A stretch of DNA of 40,602 bases from Verrucomicrobiaceae bacterium (GTDB lineage: Bacteria; Verrucomicrobiota; Verrucomicrobiia; Verrucomicrobiales; Akkermansiaceae), in the NCBI GenBank assembly GCA_027487435.1, contig JAIYDP010000092.1, positions 1 to 40,602 on the forward strand, written 5' to 3'. The notes beneath the pieces are model-generated. The model was not told the DNA's origin, did no database searches, and saw only the letters and a list, made by a program, of their open reading frames with translations. Below are positions 30,324-40,128 of this stretch, one piece after another; the first letter of the stretch is position 1, and each line of letters begins with the position of its first letter. The translations under genes were made by a program, and so were the position numbers.

Positions 30324-30767
30324 CTGGAAACGTCAAAGGATGAGCTGAGGGATTGCTTCGACATGAACAACAAAGAGAATGACAGCTTGTTAGGTTGATG
30401 AAGCAAGAATGAAATGAAACGATAAGGGATCTAGGCGTCGAGAAAGAATTCCGTACTTGCCGAGGCCTGTTGACGATGACCACCAGATGCTAAATAAAAG
30501 ATGACGGTTTGTTACTTTGGCTTCGATTCGGCCGATTCCACGATTCTTTCGAATACGCTGAGAAGTGGACCAACTCGCTCGAAGATGCCCCGTGTCGCCA
30601 GTGCTGAGATGGGCGCCTTCACGAACGGGACGTGTGATCATGCGAGTGCAATGAGTCCCGTGCCAGATTGTGTGGGATGTTCGGGATGGATTATTTCGGG
30701 GAAGTTGCTTCGAAATACAGATAACGAAAGGCTCAAAGAAAGGCTCAAAGCTACACAACGATCAGAT
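30324..30767. other. 444-bp stretch without a confident gene
   Basis: Lies between the disordered TQT protein and the AP-3 beta stop. The minus strand holds short open frames. The best (VPFVKAPISALATRG, then IFERVGPLLSVFERIV) is helical-looking and ends at a TAA, but I could not connect it to a start or to the neighbours by credible splice sites. It may be an upstream exon of the 29592-30323 gene, untranslated sequence or a small separate gene. Confidence 0.4.
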
Positions 30768-33700
30768 TCACTCAGAGGAAAGCAAAGCTCGCTTAACATC
30801 ATCTGGAATCCGCAGAGACAAGATAGTGCTGTCACTGTTAGCCTTAATCTTTGCCTTTCCGCCAGAGGGGTTCAGAGTCACTGTCAGTAGGACAGGAGAG
30901 TCTCCTGTGAGGGTCGAGCCGCATAGCCTCATACACCCCTTGTCAGTTAATCGGAATGAGGAGCACAGACTGATTCTTCCAACGACACCACCGCCATATT
31001 GACGATGGAGAGAACCTTTTGTAACGGGAGCGAGGAGCAAGGTGGGAGCTCAACATTCAACGAATTCTCATTCATACCGCCAAGGCGCCCTGGTAACGTC
31101 AGCAACGGACTTGAACCGCATCACGTTCGAGCGACATGAACTCATCCTGGGAAATGTGAAACGGTCGCACCAACTCTCCCGGAGGGGGAGTGATAGAAAC
31201 AGGAAACACCCCTCGGTCCGTGCTGTGGAGTCAACTGAGAACACTACGACCACACGAGAGCTCAAACTTGGCTGGTCTACTCTTCTGTGCAAAGTCTACG
31301 TGAACGACCGCTGTCAGTTGTGCGTCAGGGGCGATTGTTGCAATGTCGGGGAATGGATACATTTGCATGCCTTGGTCAAGCATCTGAATGTGTAAGACTT
31401 GATAAGGGCAATCCAACTGTTCTCGCAACCCTGACGGACTGAATGAGGTAGGTGGAGCGATTGTGGAGAGTCAGACGGATCGTGTTGAAGCCAGCTCCGT
31501 AATAGGATGCTTCTCGTGAAAAGGTTGCATCGACGTTAAGCCCTCCTCCATTTGCAAAATGGAGAATGTTCTTGGTTGGGAGCTTCACGGGTGCATCAGA
31601 CACAAGAGACGGGGTAGCTCCGGAATTCGAATTCGTTGCGGGACTGGCAGACGATGCCGCAGCGGAGATGTCCAAGTCGAGAAGGTCTTCGAGGGACTGG
31701 GATGATGGAGACACGGCCTTCGCTGCAACGGGGGGCGGCACTACCACGTGAGAGGGCACTTTTACATCTGACTATCCATGTCGAGGTCAATCAGGGATCC
31801 AACGGCTGCGCCTTTCGACTGCGATTTTGACTTTTGCGTCACTGCTGCGGGGGACTTCGCTGCAGCTGATGGTTTCTGCGCTGCAGACGTTGCTTTCAGA
31901 GGAGGAGGCGAGGGCTTCGCAGCAGTTGCGCCCTTCGGCGCTGGTGCCTTGCTCTTCGGCTGCGGAAGTGGTGACGGGCTCCTGCTGTCGTCCGATGGAG
32001 ATGGGGAACGCCTGCGCCCGGTTCGCTTTGGCGACGGCGATTGGTCAGAGTCCGAGTAGTCCGACGACCTCGACCTTGAACGTGAACGCGAGCGCGACGA
32101 TCTCGACGCGGAACGGGACCTCGACCTCGACCTTGATGACGAACGCGACCTCGACCTCGACCGATCCGATTCTTCAGAATCATAAGACCTGTCCGATCTG
32201 TCGGAGCCGCTTTCATAAAACTGAGCATCGCGGCGAGACTTCCGGTGGCCGCCATCTTCTTCATCCTCGTCGGCACCCCCTCGGGACGATTCGTACTGAC
32301 AAGTAAGTGAGTGTGAAAGATCAGTTACGCGAGGCTCGCGAACGGATGGATCTGGCGCAACTTCAGGAAAGTCTGGTAGGGTTTGATATCCCATGACCGC
32401 ATGATTGACGAGATGTGAGAGCGTGTTGAGAACAAACCGCTCTCGGTCTCTGAACGGGCTCACAACTTCGGGCTTTGGCTTCTCCGCAAGAAAAACATCG
32501 CCAGCAAATGCGTGCAAGTTCTCAAAAGTTAGACAAGATTAGACTCAAATCACTGAAAATTCTTCAGCAACAAGGAACGCCTTGATGAGCCTTGCCTTGT
32601 CTCTGACGTCGTAGCTCAGGTCATACCGAGCGAGATCCAGCAAATATGTCATCATAAGACCAATGTCTTCCCGACAACGCAAAAACAGCTTCGCAGCGAG
32701 ATTCAAAATCTGATGCTTAACCACGACTTCCTCCCCAGCAAAGCCCTTTAAGAGAATTCGAAGGGCATCAGGACCCATGGTGGGCACGACTGGTTGATAC
32801 TCCCCGATGAGCCACACGAGGCTCGCACGAGCTGATGAGACCTTTGTCGCTTCAAGCATCAGGGCGAGAGCTTTCACGTGTTTTGGCTCTGGGGATGCAG
32901 TCGATTGCATGAGGGTCCGAATCGTTACGATACTTTCCGCAACAACGACCTCTATGACGTTAAGCTCACCAAGACGGGACCTCACCGCTCTTACGACTCC
33001 TTGCAAGCGCCATGAGGCCTTTAAGACAGCTGTCCATGAGCGATGGGATGTTCAACGCGCAGCGGCCAATCGCTTGAATCGTTGCTTGAACTAACTGCGG
33101 ATCTGGAAGCCTGACGTAGGTCTGCAATTCCTTCAGAATCATGGACGCATTGTCCTCGTCGATGAGATGAGTGAGGATCTCCAACTTCAGCAGCGCACTG
33201 AAAGTGGGGTCTGACTTTACAAAAAACTCCTTGACGTACGGCAAGAACATGTCCTGCTAAATAAGAGGCCAATAAAACCTTGATCAAACCTTACGATGCA
33301 GGACCAACGTGGCAATATTGGACAGCACTGCAAACTGTACCTCGCGGCTCCCTTTCATAATACGGACGAGAGATTTTCCAGCCTTCAGCATCCAGGCCCT
33401 CGGTGCAAGGTAATGAAACAAGGTTGCAACAGCAACGACGACGGCTGAGTTCCTACTGCGCAGAAGTGGTTCCGTGCAACTGAGCAGCATGCTGTGATCT
33501 GGGTCGAGCTGGTGGCCATAGTCGTCATCTTCGGATTCTTCCTGCTCCGACTCTGATGGGCTGCGCTCATCGTCAGAGTAAAATGCACTCGACTTCTTTT
33601 TTTGTTTCTTCTTCTTTTCTGGAGCATCCTTCGGTTCATCCTTGTTCGGGTCCACGAATTGTGATCGGCCGTAGCGATAGAGCGTGTTGATGATCAAAAC

Positions 33701-34524
33701 TTGCCCCCATTCATCAGTATCTGCACACATACGACAAAGTTTTCGGAAGATGGGATGAATGAGGTCGATGCGCTCCGGGCACACTTCGCAAAATGCTGCA
33801 ATCGCGCTGCCAATGACTGCCGTTGAGTTGTCCTGCAGTAGAATCTCCACAATTTCGGAGAGTGCGTCCTTTTGCTCTGGGTCCAAGCTGCAAGTTCAGA
33901 GTAAGATAGGACAGCGGCACCTGAACACTTTGGGAACTGCATGAGCAGCTGCTTTACGGACGTAAGGGGAAGAATCTCTCATGCATTTTCGAATAGCCAT
34001 GACCTGGAGTTGTACAATGATGGAAACCCTTATATTTGTCATGACACGAAGGGCAAGCGATCGGATGAGTTGATTAGAATCGGACAAGTCTTTCTGGAAA
34101 GCGTTGATAGAGAGAAGAGCAATGTCACTCTGGCTCTCAGAGTAATGCACTAAGTACGTGTAGACGAGCTTCTTGACCTCAAGAGATTCGCCGACAACAT
34201 TCTTGACCACATCGGGAAAAAAGGATGAACAGTCTCGGCCGAGGGATATCATCTAGAAAACTTAGAATCCGAAGGCAATGCAAAATAAAGCATGAGAAGC
34301 CAATTGAGTGTCAATGAGACGAACAAATGGAGACGAGGGTAATATGGAACAACTCCTCTGAGGTAACAAACATGAAAACAGTCACATCATCGCCCAATTA
34401 CCGCGATCAGTCGTTTCATGCCTTCAAGCTTCTTGCTGATGTCTTTAGAATCCAAGAAGGTTCGGATTTCTTCCAGCTTCTTCACGCTGATTTCCTCAAA
34501 GTAATGAGCGTCCGTGAGAACCAT
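30768..34524 (-). CDS. AP-3 complex beta subunit with an Arg/Ser-rich hinge
   Basis: A gene of about ten exons, start ATG at 34524 (MVLTDAHYFEEISVKKLEE), stop at 30768. The N-terminal adaptin trunk reads FFPDVVKNVVGESLEVKKLVY, ALRVMTNIRV, SPYVRKAAAHAVPKVF, PERIDLIHPIFRKLC and WGQVLIINTLYRYGRSQF, and matches AP-3 beta closely. Most introns are short, but the first is about 149 nt (34253-34401). The hinge holds an acidic Ser-rich part, then about 60 residues of alternating Ser-Arg repeats, then Lys/Pro/Ala-rich sequence. Clathrin-box-like motifs LIDLD and LLDLD follow. The ear is visible: NVDATFSREASYYGAGF, YPFPDIATIAPDAQL, RPAKFEL, PPPGELVRPF, and the C-terminal platform RLCGSTLTGDSPVLLTVTL. 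AP-3 sorts cargo to lysosomes and vacuoles. Confidence 0.9.
34253..34401 (-). other. 149-nt intron near the start of AP-3 beta
   Basis: Begins GTAATTGGG and ends TTTCTAG on the minus strand. It joins MKRLIA to MISLGRD as in other AP-3 beta proteins (conserved helix followed by FFP-x-VVKNV). It is the longest confidently placed intron, about four times the usual size; a cryptic small exon inside cannot be ruled out. Confidence 0.7.
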
Positions 34525-34582
34525 GAGAGCTGAAATTGGAAATGCGCGAATTATACATTTAATACGCTATTCGACACTCAAC

Positions 34583-35035
34583 ATGGACTGGGTTCATGTT
34601 GTCGGAGACCGGTTGTTGAACACAGGATTTGTTGCGTTTGCAGCAGTCTACAACACAAAGATGGAAAAGCTGGCGAGCAGCATTGGCTTCGAAATGGACA
34701 TGGCAAATGTTGAAAAGGTTTTTGCAGCGTTTGGGGAACCCCAAGCCATACGAGCGTCTGGCGTGGTGCTGAACAGCACTAAATACTTCGTTACGAGTGC
34801 ATCCCCTAGAGTCATACACGTGAAGATCGTTGTCGTTACCCCAGTAGGTGTAACTCTTCCAGGGAGCCCATGGAGTATTTTTTCTGCGTGAGCGAACCGT
34901 GCTTATCATTGTTGGATACTTGCCTGAGCATACTCCAGTCCAGTGCATAGGAGTACTCCATGGAATCGTCTTTGATGACTCCACCAGGCAGCAGAGCGTC
35001 TTGCCGACGAGATCCGCTTCAAAGAAAACAAATGA
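34583..35035 (+). CDS. Profilin
   Basis: Three exons with introns of 43 and 44 nt encode 121 residues. It begins MDWVHVVGDRLLNTGFV, the profilin opening helix with its Trp, followed by the central sheet (NSTKYFVTSASPRVIHG) and the actin-facing strand VLIIVGYLPEHTPVQC. The expected profilin length of 120-130 residues is met only if the second intron (GTCTTTGAT...GACGAG) is removed, giving the end VLHGIIRFKENK. If it is retained, the frame runs on to 35207 across the convergent SNARE gene. Profilin binds actin monomers, poly-Pro and phosphoinositides. Its start is 58 bp from the divergent AP-3 beta start. A divergent member; key poly-Pro aromatic residues at both ends are only partly conserved. 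Confidence 0.8.
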
Positions 35036-35069
35036 AAGGGTTTATATGGACAATGCACTACAAGGGTAC

Positions 35070-36114
35070 TTACCCTATCTTGGGATCGACAATAATGAAG
35101 ATAATGATCCCGACTGTGAGATTAGAACGGACAATGAAGGGCGCACCTGCTGCGAGCATAACCGTGATCAAGCAACACATAGTCCGCCTCGCCTGCGGAT
35201 CAGATGAAGTCAATGGTAATCAGATACTTTGCGTTGATGCTCAGCTGCTTTCGCCAGCTCTGCGTTGGCCTGTGCGGTCTTCTCTGATGTATCAATGATC
35301 GACGATTCGATGTTGTCTGATCTGCATGAGAAAAGGTCTCACAGCAAGTGAACCGATGAGCTGCCCCTGATCATGAACAATCACAGCCAAGTCCTTGAAA
35401 ATATCATTGACCTCGCGCACAGTCTTTTCAATCTCTCGGATGCCTTCCTCCCTGATATGAGATTTGTAGCCATGGCGTGTAAAACCGTTCTTTGATGATA
35501 GCCTCGTTGAACTCGATCTCATTCCCGATCCGCAACAGCTCCTGGCTGATGGTCAGCTGAAAAGATGGATCAAATCTCACCCTGGTTCAAGCAAACCTTG
35601 CCTTTCCTCCTCTCGACCAGGCGGCCTATGCATTGATCTACAAAAAGGAAATCCCACCCATCGTGAACATGCTTCTTTGCTTTCGCAACAAAGTCTCGCT
35701 CCTTGGATAGAGCTTCCTTCACATTGTCTTGGTAAGATTTGAGCACTCTCTCAAAGTCCTCCGATATTTTACGTTTCTCGATCCTCTTCTGCAAGAGTCA
35801 GTCTGATGTTGTCGCTGTTCGCACATTGACGGAAGTCCCGGATTGGTAACCCGAATCAAGGCTGCTTAGGCTTTTTATTACTAGACGCGTTGATTGCGCC
35901 AACTGCTTTGTATCATCGATGATCTTGTGCCTTAGCAAGTTAGTGAACAAAACGAGTTGCAGTACAGCTTGTCCCGCAATTCTTGGGTATCCTTCGGAGT
36001 TCCCAATGATGCAGCCATACGCCGGATGGTAGCTACATTGTTTGCAATTGCAGTTGTGTTTCCCCGAGCAGAAGCAAGCAACCTCTCATATTCCGTCTCT
36101 CCTGACCAAGCCAT
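35070..36114 (-). CDS. Qa-SNARE of the syntaxin-7/Pep12 (late endosome/vacuole) type
   Basis: At least six exons; sized introns are 35, 37, 35 and 33 nt. The N-terminal region reads ANNVATIRRMAASLGTPKDT, ELRDKLHKIIDDTKQLA, the Habc helices of the syntaxin-7/Pep12 class with its GT-x-KDT signature. A linker helix follows (RKISEDFERVLKSYQDNV). The SNARE motif is complete: GIREIEKTVREVNDIFKD, LAVIVHDQGQLIDNIESSI, with the zero-layer Gln in HDQG. The last intron must be removed to give one clean tail anchor (CCLITVMLAAVGIIIFIIV) and the short end DPKIG. It would drive fusion at late endosomes or vacuoles, the same route served by AP-3 a few kb away. The linker region between about 35440 and 35800 has less certain exon borders. 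Confidence 0.85.
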
Positions 36115-36166
36115 TGCAAACTATTATTGATGGGGCTAACAGTTTAAGGTTTGTACATTTTGAGGC

Positions 36167-36509
36167 ATGCAGTCTCTTTTTAATGGCATGTCAAAATCCC
36201 TGTCGTTTGGGATGAATGTGGGCGCGGAGACATGATGTTTCTTAGTTTTGCTAGATTGTGTCGCAGCAAATTCGGGAGTACACCATGAAGACGCATTCAG
36301 GGGCAAAGAAAAGATTTGTCGCACTTGCAGATGGGTCCTACAAGAGATGGAAAGCTGGAAAGAGACATCTAGTTCATTCAAACCTCTTTTCTCTGCTTAC
36401 GTTTTAGATGGCCAATAAAAGTGGCCGGAAAATAGCGCAGTTAGGAAAACCAGATTTTATTCATATTGGATATGTGAAGGCTATGAAAGTGTTGCTGCCG
36501 AAGAAGTAG
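36167..36509 (+). CDS. Mitochondrial (or plastid) ribosomal protein bL35
   Basis: Three exons with introns of 49 and 36 nt give 85 residues; no single open frame reveals it. The presequence-like start (MQSLFNGMSKSLSFGMN) is followed by MKTHSGAKKRFVALADG, then YKRWKAGKRHLMANKSGR, and KAMKVLLPKK at the end. These are the bL35 hallmarks (KTHSGAKKRF, KAGKRHLM-x-NKS, KxLLP). The protein is part of the bacterial-type large ribosomal subunit. The N-terminal part is short, basic and Ser-rich, consistent with organelle import; mitochondrion is more likely than plastid, but no data distinguish them. Start codon 52 bp from the divergent SNARE start. Confidence 0.85.
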
Positions 36510-36525
36510 TGAATTAGATGAAGAG

Positions 36526-37686
36526 TCAAAGGTTTACTTTCAGGCGATGCTTGAAAAACTTTCGAATGCCGCTGTTGACAGCTACCTCGACATGGTGATG
36601 TAACAAGTAAGCTACGACCCAATTCAAAAGAAATGCAACGAATATGGATGCAAATATTGCTTCATCTGAGCTTGAATAAGTTTTGACCAGAGTGAGAAGC
36701 GCCCCAAGCACAAACGCGTGCATGAGGTAGGCCATGAACACGATCAATCCCAATGCATTCGCAAGCCGGGCCAGCACACCCTTCGATTGGCGGCCTCGCT
36801 CGACTGTGCTAAGCATCAACAGAGCCATTCCTATGCTCGCGCTCGGACGAAGTGCGGTTCCGAAGAGTATAGTCAACTTACTGCCCAATGAAGCTGGTCC
36901 AAACGTATCCGCGTAGTTAAATCGTAGGACAACTAGCATGATTAACCCTCCCGCTACTGTGAAAGTCCAGCGTCGGAGTTGGCTTATGTGAGGTGAGAGA
37001 ATGACTCCGAGAGTGAACGGGAACATCCTTGGGAGAAGGGCTGTATAGACTCGGTTGAAGTATGAGCTGTCGAGGTCTGACATTCTCTCCTTTATCCAAT
37101 CAAGGTGGTTGATCCGTAACGGAAACGAAAATCCGCTCGAAGCGACCGACGACATGCTGGCCCATGTTGTGGACAAGCTGACACACAGTAGCCCAAGAAG
37201 AAGATGATGATGAAATCGAGGTGGAGTCAACCGGAGGGCAGCCAAGTGGATGACATGGTACAGAAAATCAAAACCAATAGTCCATGCCCAATGAAGATAC
37301 ATATCCTGAAAGTGAAGGACTGAGGCAGAAAAGAAAAGGGTGTAAAAGGCATTCTGCTTGTTCGGAACTCCAGGGACGAAAAGGTTGACGACAGTAAAAA
37401 TCCAAGGCATCGGACAGAGTCGTGCGAATCTGCGAAGAACATGGATAGAAACTGATGAGTCTTTACCTTCTTTGTAGTTCAGAAAGAGAAAGTACCCACC
37501 GAGAATCCAAAGGCCGTCGACGCAAAAATGCCCTTGCGTTGCGAACCTAAACAACTCCCCTCTTCTGCTCAGGAACGCGTCCATTTCTGGTCGACCCAGA
37601 ACCAAGCGGATCATAGCTGTAGAATGAAGGGCAAACATCCAAGAGAAGAGGAGAACTCGACAAAGAGAGACGACCCAGTTCAGCAT
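36526..37686 (-). CDS. Acyltransferase-3 / nose-resistant-to-fluoxetine family membrane protein
   Basis: Single exon of 386 residues from the ATG at 37686 (MLNWVVSLCRVLLFSWMF). The frame is also open further upstream with only a TTG, but that would overlap the divergent neighbour. About ten membrane helices are seen. Family landmarks: an R-x-L-x-x-x-W-x-x-x-x-H start (CRVLLFSWMFALHS), GHFCVDGLWILGGYFLF (the F-x-DGFFF-like second helix), VLRRFARLCPMPW (RR-x-x-R-x-x-P), and late helices with YLMHAFV. The proximity of the His-bearing first helix and the basic RR loop is typical of membrane O-acyltransferases acting on carbohydrate or lipid. The N-terminus may be truncated, since most members start 20-200 residues before the HxxxD-like helix. 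Confidence 0.75.
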   Translation of the reverse strand: MLNWVVSLCRVLLFSWMFALHSTAMIRLVLGRPEMDAFLSRRGELFRFATQGHFCVDGLWILGGYFLFLNYKEGKDSSVSIHVLRRFARLCPMPWIFTVVNLFVPGVPNKQNAFYTLFFSASVLHFQDMYLHWAWTIGFDFLYHVIHLAALRLTPPRFHHHLLLGLLCVSLSTTWASMSSVASSGFSFPLRINHLDWIKERMSDLDSSYFNRVYTALLPRMFPFTLGVILSPHISQLRRWTFTVAGGLIMLVVLRFNYADTFGPASLGSKLTILFGTALRPSASIGMALLMLSTVERGRQSKGVLARLANALGLIVFMAYLMHAFVLGALLTLVKTYSSSDEAIFASIFVAFLLNWVVAYLLHHHVEVAVNSGIRKFFKHRLKVNL

Positions 37687-37704
37687 CAGAATTGGCGGGA
37701 AAAC

Positions 37705-38017
37705 ATGGCGATTGTTGTGGAGTCTTCTCAACCTGATTCTGACTCAGAGGTGTCCCATCTCTCACTTGTTCTTACGGGAATAGCTTGAACAATTGGCGCT
37801 GGAGCAACATAGAGCTTACATTCTGCAAACTGCATGTTCGGGCAGTGCAGAGAAGGACCCGTCTAGCGAATTGGCGAAAAAATATTCGATAAGCGACGTC
37901 ATTGGGGACCATTCGATCCAAATAGACCACTTCCTATCATCGACGGGCTTGTCTGTGGCGAGCGACTCTATGCAAGCCGCTTCGCTCTTCGATGACGTCA
38001 GCATGTTTTATAAGTGA
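37705..38017 (+). CDS. 92-residue acidic protein of unknown function
   Basis: ATG at 37705, a 34-nt intron (GTGTCC...GAATAG) and TAA at 38015-38017. Splicing joins DSDSE to LEQLALEQHRAYI in one frame. The protein is acidic and Ser/Asp-rich at both ends, with a probable helix (LEQLALEQHRAYILQ) and possibly a second (SELAKKYSISDVI). No family recognised. Its start lies only 18 bp from the chosen start of the divergent acyltransferase gene, the tightest pair here. An alternative is that the protein starts at the TTG in exon 2, but the spliced form has an ATG. Confidence 0.5.
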
Positions 38018-38055
38018 ATGTAGTTTGATTTATTCCCATTCAATTCGACGGATAT

Positions 38056-40100
38056 CTACAGATGAGAAGTGAGCTCACTCAGCTTTCCAACACAGACATC
38101 GCCAACTCTGACTTTACCGTCGGCGGCAACGGTGAAAGCCTTCACTTGGCTGTCTTGGCCCTTTGCTCGCAGCTCTTCTTCTGAAACGACACAAATCTTC
38201 GGCGTTAGCATCGCAACACTCAAAACGCACCCTGTTGTCTTCAACAAGATCTGCGGACTTGCGGATGAGGAACTCAAAGTACTCCAAAACGTTCTTCATC
38301 TCGGCAGCAGTGGACACCAAAGAAATACATAACCCCTGAGGGCATGAGGGAGACATGGGGTGGGGCACCTCTTTCCCTGCACGGCCTGTGCGACCAGAAC
38401 GATGCAAATACTGCGACATAAGAAATATGAAATTCACCAAAATACTTGCTTCGCAGCAGACTCGACGTTGCTGCGGACACCCCAATCCTTGTTGAACTCA
38501 GGGACGTTGTAGTTGAGTACGAGCGAGACCTGGCCATCAGCACAAACTACCTAGCGCTCACGTTGGGGACATCAATTCCCCTCGCTAGCAAGTCTGTGGC
38601 GAAGATCACCTTCACCTTGCCTGTGGCCATGTCCATTCGAATTTTCTGCCTCGACACTTTGTCAATGCGCCCAGTCATTAGAGCAGAGGCCTCAGCTTTT
38701 GTAGACTTTGAAATGTCTTCGGCTACTCTTTTCTGCGAGATAAATACAAGAGGGCGAGAAGCAACGGAATTCGCAAATATAATCGCGGTCTTGGATAGCT
38801 TGGCCAGCAATGTGTTGAGAAGAGCTTGCTTGTTGTCGGAGCTCGTCTAAAAATGTAAGAGAAACAGAAACATCCTCAACTTGAATAACAACGTGGTTGA
38901 TCGTGTTGCTGCATCTCACTTCCGATTCGCATATGTAGCAAGGCTCACAATAACGGACAATGTCCTTTGCAATCATTTCGGTCGACGACGGCTCCAAGCT
39001 GGCGGAAAACATGACCTTTTGGCAATTGGGCGAATTCTTTCGCAGGATGCTGATCGCATGAGAGAAACGACGAACACCCTCACTCCAGCACTGTGTCCAC
39101 TGCAGCTGGTTTTCGTTTCTCGATCGCTCTTTGCCTACTTTGAGCAATCGTGTCGTCGGCTTCGTCGATTGCAAGAAATGAAACCTCCCACGTCAAACAA
39201 TAAGTTCCAAGCAAACCTTCGTCGGATTTATTGCACCGTCCTTAATCGCGAGTAGAACCTGAAGCGGATTTCCAATGACCACCTGAGCTTCTGCCCGCAA
39301 TTCATGCTGCAGCCGAGCGACAGCAATCCCACTCGGCTTGGCAATCTTGGCGCATACGTCGCTGATTTGATTGAGCAGATCGTTGCTCTCAGAAATGATG
39401 ACACTTTGAGTTTCTTTGTTCTCGACACGAACGCTGCAAAGAGCGCCCAAAATAAAGCAGATGCTCTTGCCGGAGCCAGTTTCCGACACTCCAATCACGT
39501 TGAAGCCATCGAGGATGAGGGGAATGGACGCTTCCTGAATCGGAAACGGTTTCTCTGGCTGAGAATCCGCGGTTTGATCCAAATTCAGCTCTGCACGCAA
39601 TCCGTTTACGATCGTATCCATCGGAGCAGTACCTTTTCTACTGAACTACGTCGTCAGCAACGTAGACGAAACCGTACCTCCATGGAGGCCAAAGCACGGA
39701 AATCTTGAAGAAACTTGGACGGGTGCCTCTTTGTTCCCATGTCTCTAATCTGAATCTCACTGAAGTGGGCAGGCGTAACAATTTTTCCTCCAATCGCCTC
39801 CACAGCGTTGTCATCTTCAGCGGAAGGAGTAAACACATTGACAAGACGGAGAAAGAACTCATTCTTTTCTGACTCCACAGCACAAAGGAAAGATTGGGGA
39901 AATTCTGCAGGTATATTATCGTCTAGAGCCGTCCATTTCTGAGACGCAGAGTCCTTGTATTGGAAGGCAAGAAAATCTTTGGGAATGCGGAGTTTCTCCT
40001 TAACTATCCTCAGAAAATCTTCAGTTGTCGACCCCATGATCCGAAAAGATTTCCAAATGCCGTCAAGCCCTAGAACACGAAAGGTGTAATTCTTGCTCAT
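38056..40100 (-). CDS. Dbp5/DDX19-like DEAD-box RNA helicase with N-terminal extension
   Basis: At least nine exons; sized introns include 32, about 33, 35, 39 and 46 nt. Start at MSKNYTFRVLGLDG (40100). Residues 1-100 form a beta-rich domain (FRIMGSTTEDFLRIVKEKL, FLAFQYKDSASQKW) resembling a ubiquitin-like or PB1 fold. A linker leads to the helicase core: Q motif PFPIQEASIP, motif I SETGSGKS, IaVIS-type block, motif II DEAD (AIDEADD, revealed by splicing), motif III SAS in place of SAT, IV LVFISQKR, V ATDLLARGIDVP, a long VSLVLNYNVPEF insertion and VI YLHRSGRTGRAG. The insertion before motif VI and the spacing are like Dbp5/DDX19, which acts in mRNA export. A basic C-terminal extension ends at the TAG at 38056. 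Variant motif I (GKS) and III may alter activity. Confidence 0.75.
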
Positions 40101-40128
40101 CGCCAATGGCTCAAAATTATTTGACACA

